Positions 1 to 9,221 are shown, counted from the stretch's first letter. The stretch is DNA of 64,000 nucleotides from Bacteroidaceae bacterium (GCA_017451695.1 JAFTNW010000020.1:54720-118719), one strand, 5' to 3'. Notes: generated from the letters alone by a model not told the origin. Program-made: numbers and translations.

Positions 1-125
1 ACGATTATGCCAAGCAGCCATGCATTGTTCAGAAAAATCTCGTTGTCGAGGATTCTGCCGCCGAATATGTAGCTCATGAAGCCACCTTTCTTCTTCTTTT
101 TCTTTTTGTTTGTTGTTTCGCTCAT
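1..125 (-). CDS. FtsL-like division protein, N-terminal part
   Basis: Partial gene whose 5' end lies in the window; the rest is beyond position 1. The visible 41 residues start MSETTNKKKKKKK and run into GGFMSYIFGG, followed by a hydrophobic stretch (AWLLGII) that looks like the start of a membrane span. The ATG is at 123-125 and has a strong ribosome site (AAGGAGG) located inside the 3' end of rsmH, two bases away. In Bacteroidetes the gene after rsmH in the division cluster normally encodes a small FtsL-type bitopic protein with a Lys-rich cytoplasmic tail. The position and the tail fit that. The FtsL call is mostly from context, since the diagnostic coiled coil is not in view. Confidence 0.6.
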   Translation of the reverse strand, partial: MSETTNKKKKKKKGGFMSYIFGGRILDNEIFLNNAWLLGII

Positions 126-127
126 CG

Positions 128-1039
128 TTATGCCTCCTTTTTAATAGCGATTCTCAATTTTGCACTGCGCGATCGCGGGTTGCGCTCCTGTTCCTCAGCC
201 GTGGGTATGATAACCTTCTGCATGTCGAACGGCGAGGTCGTTCGACCGAAAAAATCTTTTTCTATAATACCATCGATGTTGCCGCTTTTCATGAAGTTCT
301 TTACCAAACGGTCCTCCAATGAATGGTAGGTTATGATCACCAATCTGCCACCTGGTTTCAGCAACTCGCCCGCCTGTGTGAGCATCTCTTTTAGAGCGTC
401 CATCTCGTGGTTTATCTCGATGCGCAGTGCCTGAAAAACCTTTGCAAGCTCCTTTTTCTCTCTTTGCGGCGGGCAGAAGGGCTTTGCGGCTTCTATAAGG
501 TCGTTTACCCGCTTGAAGGGTTTTTCGGCGCGTCTCTTAACTATTGTTGCAGCCAGCTTGCGGGCGCAGTTGAGCTCGCCATATAGTTTGAATATTCTTG
601 CAAGCTCCTGTTCGGTGGCGTTGTTCAGCAGGTCGGCTGCTGTTTCGCCGCCACGTTTGTTCATGCGCATATCGAGATCGGCGTCGAATCGGAAAGAAAA
701 TCCACGTGTCTCGTCGTCAAAGTGGTGTCCCGAAACGCCGAGGTCGGCAAGCAGCGCATCAATCTCCGTGGCATTGTGGTAGCGGAGGAAATTGTAAAGG
801 AAACGGAAATTGCCCCTTACAAATGTGAAGCGTTTGTCATCGGGCGCATTCTTTTCGGCATCCTCGTCCTGGTCAAAGCTATACAAGTGTCCTTGCTTAC
901 CAAGGCGCGAGAGAATCTCGCGCGAGTGGCCGCCGCCGCCAAATGTAACATCAACACAGATGTCATTCTTTGCAATCTTCATCCCATCGACGCTCTCGCA
1001 CAGCATTACCGGTGTGTGATATACAAGTTCCTCACTCAT
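128..1039 (-). CDS. rsmH: 16S rRNA (cytosine(1402)-N(4))-methyltransferase RsmH
   Basis: RsmH (MraW) uses SAM to methylate N4 of C1402 of 16S rRNA. The protein has 303 residues, normal for the family. It shows the SAM-binding loop VDVTFGGGGHS at about 29-39, the region DLGVSGHHFD near 100 that is characteristic of the family, and a C-terminal NPRSRSAKLR segment typical of RsmH. Its ATG overlaps the end of mraZ by 8 bp and its stop sits two bases before the ftsL-like ATG, so it is the second gene of the division/cell-wall operon. Confidence 0.96.
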   Translation of the reverse strand: MSEELVYHTPVMLCESVDGMKIAKNDICVDVTFGGGGHSREILSRLGKQGHLYSFDQDEDAEKNAPDDKRFTFVRGNFRFLYNFLRYHNATEIDALLADLGVSGHHFDDETRGFSFRFDADLDMRMNKRGGETAADLLNNATEQELARIFKLYGELNCARKLAATIVKRRAEKPFKRVNDLIEAAKPFCPPQREKKELAKVFQALRIEINHEMDALKEMLTQAGELLKPGGRLVIITYHSLEDRLVKNFMKSGNIDGIIEKDFFGRTTSPFDMQKVIIPTAEEQERNPRSRSAKLRIAIKKEA

Positions 1040-1496
1040 TGCTGCCTCCTTTCTCTGCTGTCATTATTTTTTCCAGCTCGTTGCTGAACTCTTCGGGGCT
1101 CATAAAGGGCTTGTCGAGCTTCTCCTTTGCCCAAATCTCTATGGTGTCGTCCATACCTATGAAACGAACCTCTTGCTCTATGGCTGCCATTTTTAGATAG
1201 CGTTTGGGTAGCAATATGCGCCCGTTGCTGTCTATGTGCAGTTCCTCGACATCGGCCACAAATTGCCGAAAAATCATCTGGTGCTTTGCGTTCCACTTGT
1301 CGAGGCGGCTGCGCAGCAGGTTCAGTTGCTCGTTCCAGCTCTCCATTGGGTAGAGTACAAGGCAATCTTGGTAAACATCCTTGCGCAACATCACCGTGTC
1401 GCAAGCTCCGGCCTGCAACAAGCGACGAAAACAAGCGGGTAGGAACACTCTGCCCTTGCTGTCTGTCTTTGCCTCTATGTTACCAATAAAACGCAT
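1032..1496 (-). CDS. mraZ: Transcriptional regulator MraZ
   Basis: MraZ is a DNA-binding regulator that stands first in the dcw cluster. The 154-residue protein has two SpoVT-AbrB-like halves, each with the family motif: DSKGRVFLP at 12-20 and DSNGRILLP at 89-97. The gene overlaps rsmH by 8 bp. About 90 bp upstream of its start are two tandem TGGGG boxes spaced 10 bp apart next to a TAATTTTG promoter box, which suggests it controls its own operon, as described for MraZ in other bacteria. Confidence 0.95.
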   Translation of the reverse strand: MRFIGNIEAKTDSKGRVFLPACFRRLLQAGACDTVMLRKDVYQDCLVLYPMESWNEQLNLLRSRLDKWNAKHQMIFRQFVADVEELHIDSNGRILLPKRYLKMAAIEQEVRFIGMDDTIEIWAKEKLDKPFMSPEEFSNELEKIMTAEKGGSNE

Positions 1497-1591
1497 ATCA
1501 ATATTTTCTGGAATTGGGGAGAAAGTGGCTCTGAATATGTTTTGAGCATGTTTTTCCCGCAGATTCTATAGCCAATGTAGATAATTCGTTT

Positions 1592-1622
1592 CAAAATTAC
1601 ACAATTCCCCACAATTCCCCAC
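1592..1622 (-). promoter_or_regulatory. mraZ promoter and probable MraZ operator
   Basis: On the minus strand the 10-bp unit GTGGGGAATT occurs twice in tandem (1603-1622), giving TGGGG-N5-TGGGG. It is followed by TAATTTTG (1592-1599), a perfect match to the Bacteroidetes -7 box TAnnTTTG. MraZ is known to bind direct TGGGN repeats with 5-nt spacers upstream of its own gene. Here the repeats lie where the -33 to -10 region would be, so binding should block RNA polymerase. No clear third repeat was seen. No good -33 TTTG box is present. Confidence 0.72.
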
Positions 1623-1776
1623 CATAAAAGCAAAATAATTTTTGCCAAAGTTTTCAACAACTTGTTAATAATCTTATGTAGCTGAAAATAAGCCTGTTGT
1701 CAAAGGGGTGCAATGGTGGGGCAAAGTGTCAATAACAGAGAGTTCCTGGGATGGCAGAATCTATCAATCGGGACAT

Positions 1777-1814
1777 AAAAAATCAGTCTGTGCCGCGGCA
1801 CAGACTGATTTTTT
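1777..1814. terminator. Bidirectional intrinsic terminator
   Basis: Perfect 19-bp palindrome whose centre is CCGCGG, flanked by A6 on one side and T6 on the other, so it can act as a hairpin plus U-tract on either strand. It lies 22 bp past the stop of the C1 peptidase gene (minus strand) and most likely ends that transcript. Confidence 0.85.
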
Positions 1815-1836
1815 ATATATAAACTTTTTCTTTTTT

Positions 1837-3240
1837 TTATTCCTCGGGCATAAACATGGGATCCCAGGCGGGGAGCATTGTGGGCTTCTCTTTTAGAATC
1901 TCCAACACCTTGGCGGGTACATATTTTTTATCTACCACAAGGCGGAACATATACTCGTCGAACCACTTGTCGGTCATTATGAGTGTGCCTTGATAGCCGC
2001 TGCCTGCGCCCCAGCTGTTTTCTACCTGCCATTTTACGGTTTTTCCGTTCTTGTCAATATCCACCGCTTTAAGTGTCATGGCGTGCGATGAACCGCTGTC
2101 GTATGTGTTTATTCTCTCGCGTTTGTCCATGCCGAACTCCACGCCAAAGAGCTCCTCGTAATTGTAGTTGTTCATGTCGAGTGTGCCACGTTTACTATCG
2201 AGGTATTTGCCCACATCGCATGAGAAATACATCATTGTGCTGTCCTTGATTGATGCTATTGCCATCTGCTTAATCTCCTCGATGGGAAGGTTTATATAGA
2301 GCCAATTGTGTCCGTCGTATGCGTGGCGGTCATACTCTATCTCGTAGCTCTTCCAATAGGGGCGGCTGGGGTCGTTCATCAGCATCACAAAATCGTTCTG
2401 CAAGTCAACACCAATGTACTTGTCATAGAAACTCTTTGGGGTGTATTTCTGTGGCTCCTCGCGGTACTTGCCGTTGGCATCCTTGGGTGCCCATTCGAAT
2501 TCTGTGGGGGGCACGCCATACACTTGTGCAAGCATCTTATAAACAACCTTCAATTGCTCCTTTTTCATATCGAGCAGCTCCTTCTCCTTGGCTCCATTGT
2601 CGGCGGCATCGCGCAGGCGCAAGCCAAATTCGCGCAATTTCCTTTTAAGCAGTGAATTGAATGCGTCGGTGTTGTTGCTTGTATATGTTTCGTGCATAAC
2701 ACCTTTGGGAACAATACCATATTTTGCAACAAGGTCGGCCACACCGGTGAATGTACCACCGTCGCTCAACGGGTTTTTGAAAAGCCAATCGACCATGCGG
2801 TCCTCTCTGGGCTTTTTGCGCGTGTCTATGATACCTTGCATGAAGAGGTTCGATTTCTCCAATTGGTCAAAGAAGAAATTATATACCTGTGAGAACTCGA
2901 ATGCTCCCAAATTCTGCTCGGCAATCATCTTGGCACGCATCACGTTCATTCCGGTGAAGAGCCAGCAACGGCCCGACGACTCTTGGTTTGTGATGCCCTT
3001 CGACTGCACGCTGTGGCTGAAGTATGTGTCGAGTTCGTTCAGGTTCTCCTGATTGAGTGACAGGGCTTTTATGGGGTTGCCCAGCAGAATATTCTGCAAC
3101 GCCTTTTCGCTGGTTGTGGGTTTATAGCTTTCGCTAATCTCTTTATACATTGCGGCATCTATGCCACCATTGTTCTGTGCCACTGCTCCCCCGGCTATAA
3201 ACAGGGCGGCAAGCAGTGTGCCGATTGTTCTTTTCTTCAT
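1837..3240 (-). CDS. Exported C1-family aminopeptidase (bleomycin hydrolase-like)
   Basis: Papain-fold cysteine peptidase of the bleomycin hydrolase/PepC group, 467 residues. The N terminus is a signal peptide ending near VAQ (about residue 22), so the enzyme should act in the periplasm or be tethered outside the cytoplasm, unlike the cytosolic PepC of lactic acid bacteria. The catalytic triad is visible: Cys92 in SSGRCWLF, His386 in SSHAMTL and Asn408 in VENSWG. Family members remove N-terminal residues from peptides. It is likely monocistronic: 54 bp separate it from mfd and a strong terminator follows. Exported bleomycin-hydrolase homologues are common in Bacteroidales. Confidence 0.88.
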   Translation of the reverse strand: MKKRTIGTLLAALFIAGGAVAQNNGGIDAAMYKEISESYKPTTSEKALQNILLGNPIKALSLNQENLNELDTYFSHSVQSKGITNQESSGRCWLFTGMNVMRAKMIAEQNLGAFEFSQVYNFFFDQLEKSNLFMQGIIDTRKKPREDRMVDWLFKNPLSDGGTFTGVADLVAKYGIVPKGVMHETYTSNNTDAFNSLLKRKLREFGLRLRDAADNGAKEKELLDMKKEQLKVVYKMLAQVYGVPPTEFEWAPKDANGKYREEPQKYTPKSFYDKYIGVDLQNDFVMLMNDPSRPYWKSYEIEYDRHAYDGHNWLYINLPIEEIKQMAIASIKDSTMMYFSCDVGKYLDSKRGTLDMNNYNYEELFGVEFGMDKRERINTYDSGSSHAMTLKAVDIDKNGKTVKWQVENSWGAGSGYQGTLIMTDKWFDEYMFRLVVDKKYVPAKVLEILKEKPTMLPAWDPMFMPEE

Positions 3241-3294
3241 AGTAGTGATATTTTAGTTTGTTGTTTTCTGTCGGCTAATATAGTAAAAAAATCT

Positions 3295-6200
3295 TTATGC
3301 ACCTATATTTACTCTTCTTTGCATCTCCTCGATGAATGTGAGTGCCGTTTCTACGTTCTTTACATTGTCCACCGTTATTATGCAACGGCCGTCGCCCTCC
3401 TTCAGGCGGCAGTTGAATGTGGTGCAGTGCACAAACGATAATATCTGCCCAAACTGCTCGCTCTCGTAGAATCCTTTTTTCTTGCCATCGACAAAGAAAA
3501 TGTTCATGCGGCCGCCTTTAAGGTATATTTTCTCTATTCCCAAATCCTGTGCTTTGCGCCGCAATACCACCATTTTCATCAGTTCGCGCGCCTCATCGGG
3601 CAGTTGGCCGAAACGGTCCTGCAACCTTGTGCCGAAGGCTGTAATCTCCTTTTCGCTGGTTAGGGAGTCGAGTTCGCGATATAGCAGTATGCGTTCGTTG
3701 CTGTCGGGTACATAAACGGCGGGCAACAGCAGTTCAAGGTCGCTCTCCACGAAGCACTCTTTTACAAAAAGGTCGTTGCTCTCCTCGTCGGGCAGTACAT
3801 CGGCAAATTCCTCCTCTTTAAGCTCTATAACAGCCTCTGCAAGCACTTTTTGGTATGTCTCATAGCCCAAATCGGCAATAAAGCCGCTTTGCTCTGCGCC
3901 CAGCAGATTGCCGGCCCCGCGTATGTCGAGGTCTTGCATGGCAATGTGCATGCCGCTGCCAAGTTCGCTGAAACTCTCGATTGCCTCCAAACGACGGCGT
4001 GCGTCGGTGGTGAGGTTTTCGCGTGGCGGGGTAAGCAAGTAGCAGAAGGCTTTGCGCTTGCCACGCCCCACACGGCCGCGCATCTGATGCAGATCGCTCA
4101 ATCCAAAGTGCTGTGCTTGGTTTATTATTATGGTGTTCACATTGGGAATATCTATACCGTTCTCCACAATGGAGGTTGCAATGAGAACATCATAATCGTG
4201 GTTTATGAAGGCGTATAGTATCTTTTCGAGTTCTGCGGGCTCCATCTGTCCGTGGCCAATGCACACACGGGCATCGGGCACGGCACGTTTAATCATGCGC
4301 TCAAGCTCATACATGTTGGATATGCGGTTGTTTATGAAAAACACCTGTCCGTTGCGGCTCAATTCAAAGTTTATGGCCTCTTTTATCACATCGGCATCAA
4401 AGGTCTGAATTTCGGTGTGTATGGGGTAGCGGTTGGGGGGCGGTGTCTGTATCATGGACAGGTCGCGCGCGCCCATGATGGAGAATTGCAGTGTGCGCGG
4501 AATGGGTGTTGCCGTCATTGTGAGTGTATCTACATTCACTTTGAACTGTCGCAGTTTCTCTTTTACCGCCACACCGAACTTCTGCTCCTCGTCTATTATG
4601 AGCAGTCCCAAATCCTTAAACTTTACATCCTTTCCTGTGAGGCGGTGGGTGCCTATCACAATATCCACCTTGCCTTCCTCAATCTCTTGCAATACCTTTT
4701 TTGTGGTAGCTCCGCTGCGTGCACGGCTCAAATATTGCACGTTGCAAGGGAACTCTTTCAAGCGTTCCTTGAAGGTGAGATAGTGCTGATAGGCGAGCAC
4801 GGTTGTGGGTACAAGCACTGCCACCTGCTTGCCGTCGGTTGCGGCTTTGAAAGCAGCTCGTATGGCAACTTCGGTTTTTCCGAATCCCACATCACCGCAT
4901 ATAAGGCGGTCCATAGGGCGGCTGCGCTCCATATCCTTCTTTACGTCGTTGGTGGCCTTCAGCTGGTCGGGGGTATCTTCGTAGATGAAGCTTGCTTCGA
5001 GCTCGGTTTGCAGATAGCTGTCGGGCGAGAAGGCAAATCCTTTCTCCTTGTAGCGCTGCGAATATAGCTTTATGAGGTCGCGTGCAATATCCTTTATCTT
5101 CTTTTTTGTGCGCTCCTTCATGCGCTCCCATGCACCGGTGCCAAGTTTGTTCACAGTGGGGGCATCGCCCTCCTTGCCGCGATATTTCGATATCTTGTGC
5201 AGATTGTGGATAGATACAAAAACCACATCGTCGTTCTTGTATATGAGCTTTATTGCCTCTTGCATGCCATTATCGGTGGGTATGCGCACAAGGCCGCCGA
5301 ACTTGCCTATCCCGTGGTCTATGTGCACAATGTAATCGCCTATACCAAACTCCTTTAGCTCTTTAAGGGTGAGTGCCACCTTGCCACTGCGCGCCCTTTC
5401 GCTGCGCAAACGGAAATTGTGGAATCGGCCGAACAGCTGGTGGTCGGTAAAGAGGGCTGCGTGCAGTGTGTTGTCGCAGAATCCTTCGTGTATGGTGCGG
5501 CCTACGGCGGTAAATGGTATGTTATCCTCGCGCTCCTCGAAAATTGCTTTCAATCTATCGGCCTGATGCAGGTCGTCGGTGAGCAGGGCGAGTGTGTATC
5601 CGCGCTCTATGTACTCCCCGAAATTCTTGCTCACAAGGTCGAAATCCTTGTGGAACAGCGGTTGCGGTGCAGTGTCGAACTTTACCTTCGTGCCGGCGGC
5701 GCTGGCTGCATTGCGCGTTTCCCAATGTTTTACGCTGCGTGCATAGCTTTCGAGTTCCACAGCACTCATGAGGTCGGGCATCTGTGGCAGCTCGCTTTCC
5801 GACAATTTTGCTTGCAGGGTGAACCCCTCGTTGCGTAGTTTCTCCACGCACCCTTTGACATACTCAAAATCTTTTGTTATGAGTATGGCGTTTTTAGGCA
5901 GAAATTTTGTTATTGCAACGCTTTCGCGTCCGGTAATCTTGGGTACAATGGCGGCCTCCTCGCATCGTTCCTTGGATAGCTGGCTGTCAACCTCAAATGT
6001 TCTGATGCTGTCCACGATATCTCCAAAAAAGTCTATGCGGAACGGATATTCCGATGAGTAGGAGAATATGTCCATTATACTGCCTCGCACGGCAAATTCA
6101 CCCGGCTCATATACATAGGTAACCTCCTTGAACCCGAGCTTTGCGAGCCTCTTTTCCATGCTGTCGCGTGCTATGCTGTCGCCCACGGTTATCTCCATGG

Positions 6201-6636
6201 TGTTGTCTTGCAGGTCGCCTTGCGATGCCACCTTCTCGGCAATGGCGTCGGGGTGTGTGATTATCACAAGCCCCTCTTTGCGTCTGCGTCCTGTGAGGCG
6301 GCTCATCACCTCGGTGCGCAGAATCCTGTTCGCATCGTCCTCCTGGCCATATTTCAAGGCCCTGCGGAACGACGATGGAAAGAATAGTATATTGTTGTCG
6401 CCCGAAATCTGCATCATGTCGTGGTAAAAATATCCCGCCTCGTCGGCATCGTTCATCACCACAAGAAAGGTTTGCTCGGGTGCCCGTTGTTTCATGCCAC
6501 ACAAAACCATTGCGGCGGCACTTCCCACAAGCCCCTCTATATATACTCTCTTTTTGCCGCTCTCCTCGCGAAGCTGCATCAGTGCATCCACTCCCGGGTG
6601 TTTGGCATATAACTGCTGTATATCCTTTGGCTCCAT
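3295..6636 (-). CDS. mfd: Transcription-repair coupling factor Mfd
   Basis: Mfd removes RNA polymerase stalled at DNA damage and recruits UvrAB. At 1113 residues it has the full domain set: a UvrB-like N-terminal half, a CarD-like RNA polymerase interaction module near residue 440 (FGIGDYIVHIDHGIGKF), and a superfamily 2 translocase with Walker A GDVGFGKTEVA near 585 and DEEQ box IIDEEQKFG near 680. A C-terminal TRCF domain follows. The start MEPKDIQQ is the only Met that fits. No tightly coupled neighbour is present. Confidence 0.97.
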   Translation of the reverse strand: MEPKDIQQLYAKHPGVDALMQLREESGKKRVYIEGLVGSAAAMVLCGMKQRAPEQTFLVVMNDADEAGYFYHDMMQISGDNNILFFPSSFRRALKYGQEDDANRILRTEVMSRLTGRRRKEGLVIITHPDAIAEKVASQGDLQDNTMEITVGDSIARDSMEKRLAKLGFKEVTYVYEPGEFAVRGSIMDIFSYSSEYPFRIDFFGDIVDSIRTFEVDSQLSKERCEEAAIVPKITGRESVAITKFLPKNAILITKDFEYVKGCVEKLRNEGFTLQAKLSESELPQMPDLMSAVELESYARSVKHWETRNAASAAGTKVKFDTAPQPLFHKDFDLVSKNFGEYIERGYTLALLTDDLHQADRLKAIFEEREDNIPFTAVGRTIHEGFCDNTLHAALFTDHQLFGRFHNFRLRSERARSGKVALTLKELKEFGIGDYIVHIDHGIGKFGGLVRIPTDNGMQEAIKLIYKNDDVVFVSIHNLHKISKYRGKEGDAPTVNKLGTGAWERMKERTKKKIKDIARDLIKLYSQRYKEKGFAFSPDSYLQTELEASFIYEDTPDQLKATNDVKKDMERSRPMDRLICGDVGFGKTEVAIRAAFKAATDGKQVAVLVPTTVLAYQHYLTFKERLKEFPCNVQYLSRARSGATTKKVLQEIEEGKVDIVIGTHRLTGKDVKFKDLGLLIIDEEQKFGVAVKEKLRQFKVNVDTLTMTATPIPRTLQFSIMGARDLSMIQTPPPNRYPIHTEIQTFDADVIKEAINFELSRNGQVFFINNRISNMYELERMIKRAVPDARVCIGHGQMEPAELEKILYAFINHDYDVLIATSIVENGIDIPNVNTIIINQAQHFGLSDLHQMRGRVGRGKRKAFCYLLTPPRENLTTDARRRLEAIESFSELGSGMHIAMQDLDIRGAGNLLGAEQSGFIADLGYETYQKVLAEAVIELKEEEFADVLPDEESNDLFVKECFVESDLELLLPAVYVPDSNERILLYRELDSLTSEKEITAFGTRLQDRFGQLPDEARELMKMVVLRRKAQDLGIEKIYLKGGRMNIFFVDGKKKGFYESEQFGQILSFVHCTTFNCRLKEGDGRCIITVDNVKNVETALTFIEEMQRRVNIGA

Positions 6637-6823
6637 TGTTTCTTAATATTACTCCACGGCAAAATAGCGAAAATAGTCTTTTACTGCTATTTCCGCTTGT
6701 CGCATTTCTCCGTATTTCCATGCAAATGTAGCAAATTATTGTATTAAAACCGTATATCGTTACATTTTTTAGGCAAATATGTGGACAAATCGTATAAAAC
6801 CGATGAGCTACCGATTTTTTTTG

Positions 6824-6831
6824 TATCTTCG
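6824..6831 (+). promoter_or_regulatory. Promoter box of thioesterase operon
   Basis: TATCTTCG (followed by C) is a common variant of the Bacteroidetes -7 box TAnnTTTG. It lies 65 bp before the ATG at 6897, in an AT-rich stretch between the divergent mfd and thioesterase genes. No clear -33 box. Confidence 0.5.
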
Positions 6832-6896
6832 CACATTATAAATTATAAACAGGCCGGGGATTCTTTTCGGTGTGTCAAAGAAATATTAGTAAAGCA

Positions 6897-7322
6897 ATGG
6901 ATACGAGTAAATATATATACAGTTTGGAGATGGCTGTACGCGATTATGAACTTGATTTTCAGTGTGTGGTGCACAACTCCAATTATCAACGTTATTTAGA
7001 GCATGCACGTCATGCCTTTTTGGAGGAGCATGGTGGCAGCATGACTGCAATGCACGCAGCGGGTGTTGACCCCATGGTGTCAAAGATAACCATTGAGTAT
7101 AAATCGCCATTGCGTGGCGGCGACAAATTCGCTGTGTGTATAAATATGAAACGCGAGGGTGTGAAGCTTGTTTTTTTGCAAGATATTTACAACCTTGCCA
7201 ATGAAAAACTTGTTGTAAAGGCGCGTGTGGAGGTGGTGTGCGTCAAGGATGGTCGCCTCACACGCGGTGAACTGTTTGACGAGGTTTTCAAAGAAATTTT
7301 TAACAACGAAAAAACAAACTGA
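6897..7322 (+). CDS. Hotdog-fold acyl-CoA thioesterase (4HBT/YbgC type)
   Basis: A 141-residue single hotdog-domain protein. The N-terminal helix region YELDFQCVVHNSNYQRYLEHAR matches the 4HBT signature, in which the Asp and Tyr near the start form the active site, followed by HAFLEEHG. Such enzymes hydrolyse acyl-CoA or acyl-ACP thioesters; the substrate cannot be read from sequence. I start at the ATG at 6897; an in-frame GTG at 6870 would add nine residues outside the fold. It is four bases from the next gene, so the two are co-transcribed. Confidence 0.85.
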   Translation: MDTSKYIYSLEMAVRDYELDFQCVVHNSNYQRYLEHARHAFLEEHGGSMTAMHAAGVDPMVSKITIEYKSPLRGGDKFAVCINMKREGVKLVFLQDIYNLANEKLVVKARVEVVCVKDGRLTRGELFDEVFKEIFNNEKTN

Positions 7323-7326
7323 TACC

Positions 7327-7704
7327 ATGGATATTATTATAGGGATAGTTATAGTTGCGGTGGTATATATTTTCTCTAATATTAGAAAGCTATCCTCCAC
7401 CGACGCAGAGGAGAGCACTCTGCCGCGTGGTGTAATGGGCGAGCCCTTCCCCACTGTGGAGCCGTGGGAGATGGAACCGCAACCTTTTACAGAGCAACAT
7501 CCTGTTACTCCCAAATCAAAAGGGAAATCACGCAAAAAGAAGTCGGTGCAAGCTACCATTATAGCTCCCCCTGTCGATACTGCGGCACAGCCTGCCAACG
7601 AGGATGTCTCTGCAAGCAAAAAAGAGAGTTTTGCCATAAAGACCAAGTCCGATGCCAAGAGGGCAATAATATATTCCGAGATATTTAACAGAAAATATAA
7701 CTAA
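7327..7704 (+). CDS. Small membrane-anchored protein of unknown function
   Basis: I do not recognise this 125-residue protein. Residues 2-18 (DIIIGIVIVAVVYIFSN) form one membrane span. The rest is polar and probably disordered: an acidic/Pro-rich part (EPFPTVEPWEMEPQP), a basic patch (KSKGKSRKKK) near residue 65, and a helical Lys-rich C terminus ending in IIYSEIFNRKYN. It sits four bases after the thioesterase and 17 bases before the CoA-transferase, so it belongs to that operon. This architecture recurs between these metabolic genes in Bacteroidales, but no role can be inferred. Confidence 0.7.
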   Translation: MDIIIGIVIVAVVYIFSNIRKLSSTDAEESTLPRGVMGEPFPTVEPWEMEPQPFTEQHPVTPKSKGKSRKKKSVQATIIAPPVDTAAQPANEDVSASKKESFAIKTKSDAKRAIIYSEIFNRKYN

Positions 7705-7721
7705 TATAAAACACAAACACA

Positions 7722-9209
7722 ATGAGTTATCGTATAATGACAGCCCAAGAGGCTGCTTGCTATATAAATGATGGAGATGGAGTAGGTATTAGCGGTTTCA
7801 CCCTATCGGGAACGCCAAAAACCGTGCTGCCCGAGGTTGCAAAGCGTGCCGAGGAGGCTCATGCTGCGGGCAAGCCATTCAAAATAAACCTCTATTCGGG
7901 AGCTTCCACCGGCGATGCCATAGATGGTGCGCTCACCCGTGCCAATGCAATACGTTTTCGTGCCCCATTCCTATCCAACCCCACAGTGCGCAATGCGGTA
8001 AACAACAAAGAACTCACATATACCGACCTTCACCTCTCGCTCATGGCGCAGGACCTTCGCTACGGCTATTTGGGTAAGGTGGATGTTGCAATCCTTGAGG
8101 CGGTGGATATCACCCCCGATGGCAAAGTGTATCTCACTACCGCGGGTGGTATAGGCCAGACCGTGGCCAATCTTGCCGATAAAATAATCATCGAGCGCAA
8201 CTGCTACCACAAAACAATAGGTCTGCACGATGTGTATGAGCCGCAGGATCCTCCTTATCGTCGCGAGATTCCCATTTACAGCGCCGGGGACCGTGTGGGC
8301 AAGCCCTATGTGCAGGTCGATCCCAAGAAGGTTATCGGTATTGTGGAGGTTAATATGCCCAACGAGGTGGTGCTCTTTAAGGAACTCGATGATGTTACCC
8401 GCAAGATAGGTGAGAATGTGGTGAATTTCATCATCAGCGACATCAAGCGCGGCATAATCCCCGCAACAGGCCTGCCCATACAAAGCGGTATAGGCAATGT
8501 GGCCAATGCTGTGCTCAAAGGTCTTGAGAATGCAACAGAGATACCCCCGCTCGACCTCTACTCCGAGGTGTTGCAGGATTCTGTAATAACCCTCATGGAG
8601 CTTGGCAAGGTTAAAGTGGGCAGCACCTGTTCGCTGTCGCTTTCACAGGAGTGCCTTGCACACGTTTACGATAATCTCGACTTTTTCCGCGACAAGCTTG
8701 TGTTGCGCCCCTCGGAAATATCAAACCACCCCGAAATAATTCGTCGCTTGGGTATCATTGCCATGAACACCGCAATCGAGGTCGATTTGTATGGCTGTGT
8801 AAACTCATCGCACATCTGCGGCACACGCCTCATGAACGGAATCGGCGGCTCGGGCGACTTTGCGCGTAACGCCTATGTATCAATCTTCACTTGCCCCTCT
8901 ACGCAGAAAGGTGGCATGATAAGCTCCATTGTGCCTATGGTTACTCATGCCGACCACACCGAGCACGATGTGCGTGTGGTGGCAACCGAGTGGGGCGTGG
9001 CCGACTTGCGTGGCAAGGGTCCCGACGAGCGTGCCAAACTGCTCATAGAGAATTGCGCTCACCCTGCATACAAGCAGCTTCTTTGGGATTATTTGAAGAT
9101 TGCGAAGAAGGGCCATGTGAGCCACAATGTGGCAGCTGCGCTTGGTATGCACGCCACATTTGAGCGCGAGGGCGATATGCGCCTCACCGATTGGAGTAAA
9201 TTCGCTTAA
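7722..9209 (+). CDS. Acetyl-CoA hydrolase/CoA-transferase (succinyl-CoA:acetate type)
   Basis: Class I CoA-transferase of 495 residues, close in layout to succinyl-CoA:acetate CoA-transferase (AarC/SCACT) and acetyl-CoA hydrolase. Visible features are a Gly-rich start (GVGISGFTLSG, 20-30), a segment LYSEVLQDS in which Glu282 is the expected catalytic carboxylate that forms the glutamyl-CoA intermediate, and the C-terminal signature GIGGSGDFARNAY. In anaerobic Bacteroidales this enzyme moves CoA between succinyl-CoA or propionyl-CoA and acetate at the end of fermentation. The exact CoA donor is not fixed by sequence. Twelve bases precede the next gene. Confidence 0.92.
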   Translation: MSYRIMTAQEAACYINDGDGVGISGFTLSGTPKTVLPEVAKRAEEAHAAGKPFKINLYSGASTGDAIDGALTRANAIRFRAPFLSNPTVRNAVNNKELTYTDLHLSLMAQDLRYGYLGKVDVAILEAVDITPDGKVYLTTAGGIGQTVANLADKIIIERNCYHKTIGLHDVYEPQDPPYRREIPIYSAGDRVGKPYVQVDPKKVIGIVEVNMPNEVVLFKELDDVTRKIGENVVNFIISDIKRGIIPATGLPIQSGIGNVANAVLKGLENATEIPPLDLYSEVLQDSVITLMELGKVKVGSTCSLSLSQECLAHVYDNLDFFRDKLVLRPSEISNHPEIIRRLGIIAMNTAIEVDLYGCVNSSHICGTRLMNGIGGSGDFARNAYVSIFTCPSTQKGGMISSIVPMVTHADHTEHDVRVVATEWGVADLRGKGPDERAKLLIENCAHPAYKQLLWDYLKIAKKGHVSHNVAAALGMHATFEREGDMRLTDWSKFA

Positions 9210-9221
9210 TTCAATACCGCA

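Larger units (their letters stand above)
1497..1836. other. 340-bp intergenic region, mraZ upstream
   Basis: This gap lies between the mraZ start and the end of the C1 peptidase gene. It holds the mraZ leader and promoter/operator (1592-1622) and a perfect inverted repeat at 1777-1814. The part at 1623-1776 shows nothing I can assign. Small open frames in it (for example 1475-1660 minus and 1708-1896 plus) have no coding look. Confidence 0.6.

Noticed and set aside
6870..6896. Alternative GTG start for the thioesterase
   Set aside because: The added nine residues lie outside the hotdog fold, and the ATG at 6897 begins directly before the conserved N-terminal region.
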